A stretch of DNA of 64,000 bases, from contig CALWRY010000003.1 in the NCBI GenBank assembly GCA_944384065.1, positions 17,348-81,347 of the forward strand, in the 5' to 3' direction. Positions 27,413 through 35,649 of this stretch are shown here, one piece after another (position 1 is the first letter of the stretch; every line of letters begins with the position of its first letter). Under the pieces are notes generated by a model, which saw only the letters and a list, made by a program, of their open reading frames with translations, searched no databases and was not told where the DNA came from. The stretch comes from an uncultured Enterocloster sp. GTDB lineage: Bacteria; Bacillota; Clostridia; Lachnospirales; Lachnospiraceae. Made by a program: the position numbers and the translations under genes.

Positions 27413-28597
27413 TCAGCCCTGGCAGCGGATCACCTCGTCCGTATCCAGGGCTGTTTTCACAAGCTCGTCAATCTTTTCTGAAAGTCTTCTCTCCGAGCTT
27501 GCAATCCCCTTGATGTTCGGCCTGGTGACCGGGTGCTTTGCCACAAAGATGGTGCAGCAGTCCTCAAAGGGCTGAATGGATGTCTCATAGGTCCCGATTT
27601 TTTCCGACAGATCCACAATCTCCTGCTTGTCAAAACCGATAACCGGGCGGAATACCGGCATGGTGCAGACCGCGTTGGTGGCCGCCAGGGACTGGAGCGT
27701 CTGGGACGCCACCTGGCCGATGCTCTCACCGGTGATAAGCCCCAGGGATCCGGTGCGCTCCGCAATGGCCTGGGCAATGCGCATCATATAGCGGCGCATG
27801 ATAATGGTCAGCTCCTCGTGGGGGCATTTCTCATAGATATAGAGCTGGATGTCCGTGAAATTGATCACGTGGAGATCCATGGGCCCTGCGTACCGGGCCA
27901 CCAGGTTTGCCAGATCCACCACCTTCTGCTTGGCCCTGTCGCTGGTGTAGGGCGGCGCATGGAAATAGACTGCGTCGATCTTCACGCCCCGCTTGGCGAT
28001 CATGTAGCCTGCCACCGGGCTGTCGATGCCTCCGGAGAGAAGCAGGGTTGCCTTTCCGTTGGTTCCCACCGGCATTCCGCCGGGCCCGGGGATCACCACG
28101 GAGAACAGATTGACCTTCTGGCGCACCTCCACCCGCAGCCGCACCTGGGGGGTGTGCACATCCACCTTCATCTGAGGGAAGGCCTCCAGAATCGCCTCGC
28201 CCAGATCCCGGTTCATCTGCTCGGATCCCACAGGGTAATTTTTGTCCACCCTGCGGGCGTCCACCTTAAAGGTCAGGTTCTTGTCCGGATAGACCTGATC
28301 CATATAGGCGATGACCTGCTTTTTTATATTTTCAAAATCCCTGTCTTCCACCTGGACCATGGGGCAGATGTCCGCGATGCCGAACACCCGCTTTAAGGCC
28401 TCCACCACGTCCTCGTACTCATAATATCCCTCGGCGTTCACATAGATGCGCCCCGCCTCCTTGGTCACCTCAAACCGGCCCTCCACATCCTTAAGGGCAT
28501 AGCGGATCTGCTTCATCAGGGCATCCTCAAACATGTAGCGGTTCTTGCCCTTGGTGCCAATCTCCGCGTATTTTATTAAAAATGCGTGGTACTGCAT
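27413..28597 (-). CDS. thiI: tRNA 4-thiouridine synthetase ThiI
   Basis: A 394-aa protein with a ferredoxin-like/THUMP N-terminus (KYAEIGTKGKNRYMFEDAL) and an ATP-pyrophosphatase domain with PP-loop LLLSGGIDSPVAGYM. No C-terminal rhodanese domain, as in many Firmicutes. It makes s4U8 in tRNA and may serve thiamine thiazole synthesis, taking sulfur from the cysteine desulfurase encoded 59 bases upstream. The pairing with nifS supports this. Confidence 0.96.
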   Translation of the reverse strand: MQYHAFLIKYAEIGTKGKNRYMFEDALMKQIRYALKDVEGRFEVTKEAGRIYVNAEGYYEYEDVVEALKRVFGIADICPMVQVEDRDFENIKKQVIAYMDQVYPDKNLTFKVDARRVDKNYPVGSEQMNRDLGEAILEAFPQMKVDVHTPQVRLRVEVRQKVNLFSVVIPGPGGMPVGTNGKATLLLSGGIDSPVAGYMIAKRGVKIDAVYFHAPPYTSDRAKQKVVDLANLVARYAGPMDLHVINFTDIQLYIYEKCPHEELTIIMRRYMMRIAQAIAERTGSLGLITGESIGQVASQTLQSLAATNAVCTMPVFRPVIGFDKQEIVDLSEKIGTYETSIQPFEDCCTIFVAKHPVTRPNIKGIASSERRLSEKIDELVKTALDTDEVIRCQG

Positions 28598-28656
28598 ACG
28601 TTCCTCTCTTTCTTTTCAAACCTGTATGGCAATGGTTCCGGGCGGGAATGGCCGCC

Positions 28657-29811
28657 TCATCCCCGGGTGTAGCGCCTGAGAACCGGGAGAAGCTCTCCCA
28701 GGACCTGAATACAGTAGTCAATCTCCTCCCGGGTGTTGAACATGCCGAAGCTGAACCGCAGGGTGGAGTCCAAAAGCTCCTTTTTCACCCCGATGGCCCG
28801 CAGGGTCCCGCTGATAGCCGGATGGTTGGAGGAGCAGGCGGATCCAGAGGACACATAAATGCCCTTATCCTCCAGGGCGTGGAGCAAAACCTCGCTTCTC
28901 ACGCCAAAGAAGCTTGCGCTCACAATCTGGGGCGCTCCCCCATCCCCCTTTGCGCTGTTTACCGTGACTCCCTCCAGGCCCAAAAGGCCGTCGATGAGAT
29001 AGTCCTTAAGTCCTGTGATGTAGGCAATCTTGGAGTCAAAGTCCCGGTAAGCCTCCCGGGCCGCCACGCCCAGCCCTGCGATGCCTGGAACATTCTCCGT
29101 TCCGGAGCGCATCCCCCGCTGCTGGCCGCCGCCCAGGAGAATCGGCTTTATCTTCACCTTCTCGTCAATATAGAGGAAGCCGATGCCCTTGGGCCCGTGG
29201 ATTTTGTGGGCGCTGACGCTCAGAAGGTCGATCCCCTGGGTCTTGGGACGAATGCGGAATTTGCCGTAGCCCTGGATGGCATCCACGTGGAAGACAGCTC
29301 CGGGGACCGTGCTGTGAACCAGGGCGGCGATTTCCTCCACCGGCTCCACCGCGCCGATCTCATTGTTTACATACATCACAGAAACCAGGATGGTGTCCGG
29401 GCGGAGCGACTGCTTTAACTCTTCCAGGGAAATGTGTCCCTGGCCGTCCACATGCAGGTAGGTCACCTCAAAGCCCTGCTGCTCTAAGAAGGCCATGGGA
29501 TTGTAAACCGAGGCATGCTCGATCCGGGTGGTGATAATGTGCTTTCCCGCGCGGGCATTGGCCATGGCTGTCCCGATGAGGGCCATGTTGTTGGACTCCG
29601 TGCCGCCGGAGGTAAAGAGAATTTCCTTCTCCTTCACCTTCAGGGTCTTCGCCACTTCCTCCGCAGCCCGGCGCACATACTGCTCTGCTTCCATGCCCTT
29701 TCTGTGCTTGGCGGAAGGATTCCCGTAATCCTCCGTCATCACCTTTACCACTATATCCTTCACCTCATCCAGCACCCGGGTGGTAGCTGAATTGTCAAAA
29801 TACGCTTCCAT
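28657..29811 (-). CDS. Cysteine desulfurase (NifS/IscS family)
   Basis: A 384-aa PLP enzyme releasing sulfur from cysteine. Visible: YFDNSATTRVLDEV, SGGTESNNMALIG, the PLP lysine in SVSAHKIHGPKGIGFLY, and the active cysteine loop SSGSACSSNHPAISG of the short-loop (group II-like) kind. Placed directly before thiI, so it most likely acts as the ThiI sulfur donor. SD GGAGG. It follows rsmE by 14 bases. Confidence 0.95.
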   Translation of the reverse strand: MEAYFDNSATTRVLDEVKDIVVKVMTEDYGNPSAKHRKGMEAEQYVRRAAEEVAKTLKVKEKEILFTSGGTESNNMALIGTAMANARAGKHIITTRIEHASVYNPMAFLEQQGFEVTYLHVDGQGHISLEELKQSLRPDTILVSVMYVNNEIGAVEPVEEIAALVHSTVPGAVFHVDAIQGYGKFRIRPKTQGIDLLSVSAHKIHGPKGIGFLYIDEKVKIKPILLGGGQQRGMRSGTENVPGIAGLGVAAREAYRDFDSKIAYITGLKDYLIDGLLGLEGVTVNSAKGDGGAPQIVSASFFGVRSEVLLHALEDKGIYVSSGSACSSNHPAISGTLRAIGVKKELLDSTLRFSFGMFNTREEIDYCIQVLGELLPVLRRYTRG

Positions 29812-29825
29812 CGCTCATTTTCCTC

Positions 29826-30611
29826 CTAAAACGCTCCCTCGAGCTTCATCATAATCAGGGACAGCACTGCAAGCCCCGCTGTCTCCGTCCGCAGGATCCG
29901 CCTTCCCAGGCTCACAGACCGGATCCCCTGGGAAATGGCCCGGCGGATTTCCTCCGGGTCAAAGCCTCCCTCCGGGCCGATAAATACCCCGATATCCCCG
30001 CCAGCCTCCTGCAAATTCATAGGGCCCGGGCGCCCTCCTGCGCCTATGGCCGCCAGCGCCTCCCGCATGGACTCCATCCCCTGCTCTTCCTCATAGGGGA
30101 TGAGGCAGAGGCCAAATTGCCGCTCCCTCACAAAGGCAAAAGCCTCCTCCAGGGACATGAGGGGAAGCACCCGGGGGATGCAGCTTCTCTTTGACTGCTC
30201 CGCCGCGCTCCTGGCGATGGCCTGCCAGCGCCTGACCTTGGCCTCCCCCTTCTTTTCATCCAGCTTTACCACCGCGTTTTTGGTGGCTGTGGGGACCACG
30301 CCGAAGGCTCCCAGCTCCACCGCCTTCTGGACAATCAGATCCATCTTGTCGGATTTGGGAAGGCCCTGAAACAGCCAGATCCGGGCGGGGAGCTCTCCGC
30401 CGGCCTGCCTTTCCTCCAATATGCGGACCCGCGCATACGCTTTTTCAAGCTCTTCCACCCGGCAGAGATAGTCCCGCCCTTTTCCGTCGCTCACAAGCAG
30501 GCTTTCCCCGGGCCGCATGCGAAGAACCTTCCCCATGTGCGCCGCGTCGGCCCCCTCAATCCGTATCCATCCGTCCTCCACGCAGGAGGGATCCGCAAAA
30601 AAATGATGCAT
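29826..30611 (-). CDS. rsmE: 16S rRNA m3U1498 methyltransferase RsmE
   Basis: A 261-aa SPOUT-class methyltransferase. N-terminal PUA-like part (HHFFADPSCV, HMGKVLRMRPGESL) and C-terminal knot with KSDKMDLIVQKAVELG, IGPEGGFDPEEI and LGRRILRTETAGLAVL. It methylates U1498 of 16S rRNA. A run of about 20 residues near 180 (AAIGAGGRPGPMNLQEAGG) looks like a lineage-specific insertion. Follows prmA by 30 bases, a common pair. Confidence 0.96.
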   Translation of the reverse strand: MHHFFADPSCVEDGWIRIEGADAAHMGKVLRMRPGESLLVSDGKGRDYLCRVEELEKAYARVRILEERQAGGELPARIWLFQGLPKSDKMDLIVQKAVELGAFGVVPTATKNAVVKLDEKKGEAKVRRWQAIARSAAEQSKRSCIPRVLPLMSLEEAFAFVRERQFGLCLIPYEEEQGMESMREALAAIGAGGRPGPMNLQEAGGDIGVFIGPEGGFDPEEIRRAISQGIRSVSLGRRILRTETAGLAVLSLIMMKLEGAF

Positions 30612-30641
30612 GAAGCTTCCAAACCTCCCGTCTTGTGCCGG

Positions 30642-31598
30642 CTAACGCTTTCTCGCGGTTATGGAGACCCACTCTCCCTGATAGGTAATCTCCTCCACCT
30701 CAAAGGCGCTGTTTGCGGCGAAGGCCGCCTTCACCGCCTCCTCCTTCATGTTGATAATGCCGGAGGTGATAAAATACCCGCCCTTTTTCAGATGCGCCGG
30801 GATCACGTCAACCAGGGGGATAATCACATCCGCCAGGATATTGGCGGTCACAAGATCATAGGCCTCATACCCGGCCCAGTCCTGGATCCGCTTGTCATCG
30901 ATGATATTTCCCTGAATCACCTCAAACTGCTCCGAGGAGATCTGATTGGAGGCCAGGTTCTCTCCCACCGCGGTGATGGCGTTCTCGTCCAAGTCAGTGC
31001 CCCGCACATGTCCGGCCCCCAGCTTTAGGGCCGCAATGCCCAGGATGCCGCTTCCCGTGCCCACGTCCAGCACCTGATCCCCCTTCTTCACCCGCTTTTC
31101 CAGCTGGCGGATGCACAGCTGGGTAGTCTCATGCATGCCGGTGCCGAAGGCTGTGCCGGGATCGATCTGGATGAGCAGCTTGTCCTTGTGCTCCGGAGGG
31201 ATCTCCTCCCAGGTGGGCTTGATCAGGATATGATCCACGGTAAAGGGCTTAAAATACTGCTTCCAGTTGTTGATCCAGTCCTTGTCCTCGGTCTCCGAGG
31301 CCGTCAGGGTCCGGGCGCCCAGATCCGTGTAGGCGGACAGCTCGTCCAGGCCGGCTTCCACATTTTTCAGAATCTGCTCCACATCCTCCTCCGGATCCAG
31401 ATAGAAGCTCACCTTGGCTACCCCCTCGTCCGGCGGAAGCTCTGGGAGGATGTCGATGAACATCCCCTTTGTCTCCTTCTCCGTCAGGGGGACATTGTCC
31501 TCGATCTCGATCCCCTCAACGCCCAAATCGTCCAGCATGCTGCTGATCAGATCCACCGCCTCCGTGGTGGTGGTCAGGGTAAATTTTTTCCATTTCAT
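30642..31598 (-). CDS. prmA: Ribosomal protein L11 methyltransferase
   Basis: A 318-aa SAM-dependent methyltransferase. The catalytic domain has DPGTAFGTGMHETTQL, VLDVGTGSGILGIAALKLGA and DLVTANILADVIIPL, the NxL-type motif of PrmA. It trimethylates L11. SD AAGGAG 9 bases from ATG. First gene of prmA-rsmE-nifS-thiI. Confidence 0.97.
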   Translation of the reverse strand: MKWKKFTLTTTTEAVDLISSMLDDLGVEGIEIEDNVPLTEKETKGMFIDILPELPPDEGVAKVSFYLDPEEDVEQILKNVEAGLDELSAYTDLGARTLTASETEDKDWINNWKQYFKPFTVDHILIKPTWEEIPPEHKDKLLIQIDPGTAFGTGMHETTQLCIRQLEKRVKKGDQVLDVGTGSGILGIAALKLGAGHVRGTDLDENAITAVGENLASNQISSEQFEVIQGNIIDDKRIQDWAGYEAYDLVTANILADVIIPLVDVIPAHLKKGGYFITSGIINMKEEAVKAAFAANSAFEVEEITYQGEWVSITARKR

Positions 31599-31617
31599 AC
31601 ACTCACACTCCTTGCAC

Positions 31618-31684
31618 GCGGCTGTCAGCGAACCGGCCTTTCGGCCGCCGTCCGGACGGCGGCGCCCTTTGGCCTGTCAGCCGC
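31618..31684. repeat. GC-rich nested palindrome between prmA and TSUP genes
   Basis: Outer arms GCGGCTGTCAG (31618) and CTGTCAGCCGC (ending 31684) pair 10 of 11. Inside is a perfect 20-base palindrome at 31644-31663 built on GCCGCCGTCC and its complement, plus a small CCGG/CGGCC hairpin. The right arm ends on the base before the TSUP TAA stop. Organisation mirrors the element at 13848. Confidence 0.7.
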
Positions 31685-32434
31685 TTACGTTCCGCTGATT
31701 ACCTTGACAAACAGCAGGGCCAGCACCACAAGCACCACTGGCCGCACAATCTTTCTCCCGTCCTGGACCACCAGCCCTGCTCCCAGATAATGGCCCGCAA
31801 TGCAGCAGACTCCCGCCGCAAAGCCCAGGGCGCAGTCCACATTTCCCGTAAAGAGGAAGGTGATGAGGGCCGCCACATTGGAGGAGAGGTTGATGACCTT
31901 GGTCATGGCGGAGGACACGCGGATGTCCAGGCGGGCCGCCCCGGTGAGAACTAATATAAGGAAGGTCCCGGTTCCCGGCCCGTAAAATCCGTCATAGCCG
32001 CCGAACACAAAGGCTGCAGCCAGCACCACCGCGCGAAGCTGTCCCGCAGAAAGCGGCTCCCGCTCCTCCTTTTCCTGCTTCCGGCGCAGCACGTAGAAGG
32101 CAGTGATCGGGAGAATCACGACCATCAGGTTGCGGATCACCATATCCGGCACCAAGAGCGCCAGATGGGATCCCAGGGCGGAACCCGCCAGGGCCGCCAG
32201 CGCTGCTCCCAGAGCCAGCTTAAGCTTTCCTTTTAAATATCCGTGCTTTGCCAGCCGCAGGGTGGAAACCACAGTTCCCATGGCGGAGCCAAGCTTATTC
32301 GTGCCCAGAGCCGCATGGGGCGGCACCCCTGCAATCATGTAGGCGGGCAGGGAAATCAGCCCTCCGCCTCCCGCGATGGAGTCCACCAGCCCGGCCAGAA
32401 ATACCAGCGGGCACACGATTATATACTGTATCAT
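31685..32434 (-). CDS. TSUP (TauE/SafE) family permease
   Basis: A 249-aa membrane protein with seven to eight helices. Family signatures are GLVDSIAGGGGLISLPAYMI at the start, ALGTNKLGSAMGT, and the second half GGYDGFYGPGTGTFLIL. Members move sulfite, sulfoacetate, organosulfonates or other organic anions. The start at 32434 has GGGGAT 8 bases upstream; the ATG ten codons earlier has none. No sulfur gene adjoins, so the substrate is open. Confidence 0.9.
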   Translation of the reverse strand: MIQYIIVCPLVFLAGLVDSIAGGGGLISLPAYMIAGVPPHAALGTNKLGSAMGTVVSTLRLAKHGYLKGKLKLALGAALAALAGSALGSHLALLVPDMVIRNLMVVILPITAFYVLRRKQEKEEREPLSAGQLRAVVLAAAFVFGGYDGFYGPGTGTFLILVLTGAARLDIRVSSAMTKVINLSSNVAALITFLFTGNVDCALGFAAGVCCIAGHYLGAGLVVQDGRKIVRPVVLVVLALLFVKVISGT

Positions 32435-32723
32435 TATTGTATCCCCTTTTTTTCCGTAAAACAATCCCTATCTTACCACACCGGCACATCCGTTGACAAG
32501 AGCGCTGGCAATAAGTAACAGAAATTTTTTGCAATAAAAAAGCAGCGCCGGGCATTAACCTTATGAACGGATAAATAAAGCCTCAGAGAGCCAGGCCGGA
32601 CGCCCATTTGCCTTTATTACTATTGCAATTAAAAATGGCGATTCCTCATTTGCATTACACTCCATCACACAGGGCCGGCGGCCAGGCGTTCCGGGGCGAT
32701 AAGCAGAGACACAAAAGACAAAG

Positions 32724-32770
32724 AAATCCCGGGCCGGTTGGGAATGCAATCCCAGCCGCCCGGGATTTTT
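32724..32770. terminator. Strong hairpin with T/A tails
   Basis: AAATCCCGGG pairs with CCCGGGATTT, continued inside by GGTTGGGA / TCCCAGCC. Followed by T on the plus strand and by a T-rich tract on the minus strand, so it could terminate either way; in the minus direction it would lie in the TSUP leader. Confidence 0.55.
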
Positions 32771-32778
32771 GGCAAAGT

Positions 32779-32808
32779 GAAATGGCCGGTTGGGGAACCG
32801 GCCATTTC
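32779..32808. repeat. Perfect 13-bp hairpin
   Basis: GAAATGGCCGGTT, loop GGGG, AACCGGCCATTTC. Adjacent to the previous hairpin; no T tract. Possibly a structural arm of the leader RNA. Confidence 0.6.
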
Positions 32809-32991
32809 AGGAGAAGGTATTTCGTTTCTTATGGGGTGTAGCAAAAACTATATAATGTATTGGGGGGTTACGTCTATTATAATAGCATAAGCCTCCAAAA
32901 AAGTGTGCACAAACATCCATTTTTTTCGAATTTCTTTTTGAGCATTTTATGGATGTGCCGCAGGTCCCCGCTTCGTCTCCCACGTCATATA

Positions 32992-33486
32992 TCACAAAGG
33001 ATCCGTTCCATTGCCCATGCGCACCGCCTGGGACAAGACCTCCAGCTTATGTACATTTTCCCGATCCCCCTCCTTCTGCCTGGCTGCCTGACACCTCTGA
33101 TAGAAATATTTGATAATGTCCTTGCGCGTAATAATCCCGATAAAGTACCGCTGATCGTCCAGCACCGGGACAAAGTTTTGATTCAGCGCCTTGTCCACCA
33201 AATCCTCCATATCCGCGTCCGCCTTCACCGGCAGATTGTCGCACCGGCGCCGGATAGCTGTGACAGGAACCTTTTCCGCCTCCCGCAGATTCAAATCGAA
33301 CTGATTCTTAATCCCCCAAAGCAGATCCCCTTCCGTCAGCGTGCCTATGTACCTGCCCTTTTTGCTGACAATAGGCACTGCGGAATATTTGTGGTGTTCC
33401 ATTTTCTCCAGTGCCTGGCGCAGCGTGTCGTCCTCACTGATGTAGGCCACATCGCTCTTGGGCGTCAAAAAAAACAAAATATTCAT
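32992..33486 (-). CDS. CBS-domain pair protein
   Basis: A 164-aa protein consisting of two CBS domains (FLTPKSDVAYISEDDTLRQAL and YSAVPIVSKKGRYIGTLTEGD; then NLPVKADADMEDLVDKAL and FVPVLDDQRYFIGIITRKDI). CBS pairs bind adenosine nucleotides. No catalytic domain is fused. The start at 33486 has AAGGAG 7 bases upstream. Its ligand and partner are unknown. Stands alone between the TSUP leader and the spoIIQ gene. Confidence 0.88.
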   Translation of the reverse strand: MNILFFLTPKSDVAYISEDDTLRQALEKMEHHKYSAVPIVSKKGRYIGTLTEGDLLWGIKNQFDLNLREAEKVPVTAIRRRCDNLPVKADADMEDLVDKALNQNFVPVLDDQRYFIGIITRKDIIKYFYQRCQAARQKEGDRENVHKLEVLSQAVRMGNGTDPL

Positions 33487-33588
33487 AGTGCCGCTCCTTT
33501 TCCATATTTCTACATTCAGTATAGTGCGGCGCTCTGAACCTCTTATGAACAATTTCTTATGAAAGTTTAAACTTTATTAAAAATTCAA

Positions 33589-33607
33589 GCGGCGGGTAAA
33601 CTGCCGC
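33589..33607 (-). terminator. Possible spoIIQ terminator
   Basis: GCGGC stem with a 9-base loop followed on the minus strand by TTGAATTTTTAAT. Short stem, so uncertain. The TTCAAGCGGCGGG sequence also resembles the intergenic repeat arm. Confidence 0.35.
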
Positions 33608-33687
33608 AAAAATAAGAGCCATGAGAACAGAAAGCTTTCGCCCCCTGTCTCTCACAGCCCCTTGCTGCCGTCAAAATTTCCGCCCTC

Positions 33688-34434
33688 TCACTCCATATAG
33701 TCCAGCGGGTCCACGTTCTCTCCCTGGTGCTTCATTTCCAGGAATACGTTCACTCCCTCCACGGAATAATACTTGGTGGGCTCCGCCACATAACCCAGCA
33801 CCTGGCCCTTGGTAAGGTATTCCCCCTGAACCGCCGTTATCTCCTTGAGCTGGCCGCAGGTAACGGTGTAGTCATTTCCCAGATCCATGACCACATAGTT
33901 TCCGATCTCCTCGTTGGCGCCCACCTCCAGGACTCTGGCGTTGGCAGGGGCCTCCACCGGCGTGCTCACATCGGACTGGATCACAATGCCGGGATTGCAC
34001 TTATACTGATCCAGGGTCGGGAAATAGATGGTCTTGTCCATGCTGTAGTCCAGGATCACATTGCCCCGCACCGGCCAGAGCATTCGGCTGTCCGCCGCAA
34101 AATCCAGCACCAAAGCCTGGGCTGCGGTTCTTCCCGCGCCGGCCTCCGCCGCCAGATCGTCCCCCCGGTTGGGGTTTGCAGCCACCGCTCCTTTCGTCTC
34201 GCTGTCCGCAGAAGCACTATCCTCCGGCCCAGCCGCCACCGCCCCTTTCGTCTCCTCCTTTGTCTCCTCTGCAATCAGCTCCTGATTCGGCATCTCCAGG
34301 TACGGACTTGTCTCCGCGCCTCTTCCTCTTTGTACGGTAATGATTCCTGCTGCGGCTACCAGAGTCAGCAGGCCTAAAACTAGTACGACAAGAAACAGCT
34401 TATCCTTGAACATCTGATTTACTTTGTCTCTCAC
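33688..34434 (-). CDS. spoIIQ: SpoIIQ-like LytM/M23 protein without zinc ligands
   Basis: A 248-aa single-pass membrane protein: helix at about residues 11-31, an Ala/Glu/Lys-rich linker with two GAVAA repeats, and a LytM/M23-type domain (GNVILDYSMDKTIYF, GNYVVMDLGNDYTVTCGQL, GQVLGYVAEPTKYYS). The usual HxGxD reads NPGIV and the usual HLHFE reads NVFLE, so all zinc ligands are gone. Direct placement 40 bases after spoIID supports SpoIIQ, the forespore part of the engulfment channel. Start is a GTG with GAGG 8 bases upstream. Confidence 0.82.
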   Translation of the reverse strand: MRDKVNQMFKDKLFLVVLVLGLLTLVAAAGIITVQRGRGAETSPYLEMPNQELIAEETKEETKGAVAAGPEDSASADSETKGAVAANPNRGDDLAAEAGAGRTAAQALVLDFAADSRMLWPVRGNVILDYSMDKTIYFPTLDQYKCNPGIVIQSDVSTPVEAPANARVLEVGANEEIGNYVVMDLGNDYTVTCGQLKEITAVQGEYLTKGQVLGYVAEPTKYYSVEGVNVFLEMKHQGENVDPLDYME

Positions 34435-34474
34435 GTTTATCACCTCGGTACTATTCTTACCAAACCGAGGCTCC

Positions 34475-35422
34475 TTATTCAGAAATCGAGATGTTTTTAT
34501 AAAAATATCCCAGGATGTCCTCCGCCGTCCATCCGGCCCTGGCCTTTTCGTTGGCCGCGTGCTGGCTGAGGCCGTATCCGTGCCCCTTTCCCTTTACCGC
34601 AAACCGCAGCCCCTCCTCCGACGCTCCCACGGAAAAACAGGAGGAGGAAAGTCCAAGCGCGTACTGGATTTCCTCCCCTGTAAACACAACATTTCCTATC
34701 TGTATTTCCTCCACATAACCGGCCGTATCCCTAGATATAATCTGTATCCCCTCCGGAAGATCCTGGGGCGACACCTGTCTCGGGCCCGCGTCCCCCTCCG
34801 GGATGGAATTTATGGCCGCTGCCGCCTCCCCATAGGAGAAATTCATTGTCTCCTCAAAGTCCGCCGCCTCCATGTCCTCCGGGCAGTCCACGTTCTGAAA
34901 ATAGGGGTGAAGAAAATCCCCCTGCCGCGTCATCCCTGCAGAGAGCCTGAAAAACATGGGATCGATGAGCTCCCCCTCATAGGTGAGCAGCTGGCCCTCC
35001 GTGGCTTTTACCGCCTCCTCCACCTTCTCAAAATAGGCGGGAAACGCTGCGCTTCCCCACATTTCCTTTAACTGCTTCTGCTCCGGATAGTCAAGATCCA
35101 GGGCGGACTCCGCGATCTCGGATGTGCCGGCCGCCTCCATCTGGCGGCGTATGTAGGTTCTGGCAATGATGGCCTGGGCCTTCAGGGTCTCCGGCTCATA
35201 GTCCGCCGGGATCTGCATGGCGGTCACGCCTGTCAGATATTCCTCCATATCCATATAATAGGATCCAGCGCCTCTGTCCAGCCAGACGCTGTACTTCCCA
35301 GCCGCAGACTGCTGTTGTTCATAAAAGGCCTCCTCCCCCCGCACTGTGCCTGTCCACGCCATAGTTCCCAGATAAGGTCCTGCCGCCAGGGCCGCAGCCG
35401 CCCACAAAAAACGCCGGTTCAT
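34475..35422 (-). CDS. spoIID: Stage II sporulation protein D
   Basis: A 315-aa lytic transglycosylase of the SpoIID family, which cleaves septal peptidoglycan during engulfment. N-terminal membrane anchor (about 4-22), then LDRGAGSYYMDMEEYLTGVTAMQIPADY, in which the Glu of EEYL matches the catalytic glutamate region, LKAQAIIARTYIRRQ, and the C-terminal GKGHGYGLSQHAANEKARAG. The start at 35422 has GAGGTGGAGG just upstream. A sigma-E-like promoter precedes it. Confidence 0.94.
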   Translation of the reverse strand: MNRRFLWAAAALAAGPYLGTMAWTGTVRGEEAFYEQQQSAAGKYSVWLDRGAGSYYMDMEEYLTGVTAMQIPADYEPETLKAQAIIARTYIRRQMEAAGTSEIAESALDLDYPEQKQLKEMWGSAAFPAYFEKVEEAVKATEGQLLTYEGELIDPMFFRLSAGMTRQGDFLHPYFQNVDCPEDMEAADFEETMNFSYGEAAAAINSIPEGDAGPRQVSPQDLPEGIQIISRDTAGYVEEIQIGNVVFTGEEIQYALGLSSSCFSVGASEEGLRFAVKGKGHGYGLSQHAANEKARAGWTAEDILGYFYKNISISE

Positions 35423-35476
35423 AGTCCTCCACCTCGCCTTCCGCTCCCCTCTGCCGGGAAAAGATATGCTGGTAAG

Positions 35477-35504
35477 AGTATATGCAGAGCGGAGGGGAAG
35501 TATG
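35477..35504 (-). promoter_or_regulatory. Sigma-E-like promoter for spoIID-spoIIQ
   Basis: Minus strand CATACTT, 13 bases, CATATACT, close to the mother-cell sigma-E pattern (CATAYTT, about 14, CATACAAT), roughly 55 bases upstream of the spoIID start. Confidence 0.55.
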
Positions 35505-35577
35505 TGCGATGGCTGGCACCCGCCGCAATCCGATGGCTTCTGGGCGTAAACAGCAGTTTCCATGTATTATGTCATCG

Positions 35578-35606
35578 TTGACGGCGGCGCATTTTTAGGA
35601 TAAAAT
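35578..35606 (+). promoter_or_regulatory. Promoter of the DUF4143 ATPase gene
   Basis: TTGACG, 17 bases, TAAAAT, about 44 bases before the start codon; an AAGGAGG site follows at 35635. Confidence 0.7.
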
Positions 35607-35649
35607 AAAGTAAACTTTATATTTTCTTAAAATCAAGGAGGCCATCGTT

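Larger units (their letters stand above)
32435..32880 (-). promoter_or_regulatory. Long structured leader upstream of the TSUP gene
   Basis: About 440 bases without a convincing gene. A TATAAT occurs on the minus strand near 32874-32879, and between it and the permease lie two strong hairpins (32724-32768 and 32779-32808) plus further GC-rich arms. If transcription starts near 32870 this is an unusually long 5' leader, fitting an attenuator or riboregulator. I could not match it to a known riboswitch class. No -35 of quality is visible. Confidence 0.4.
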
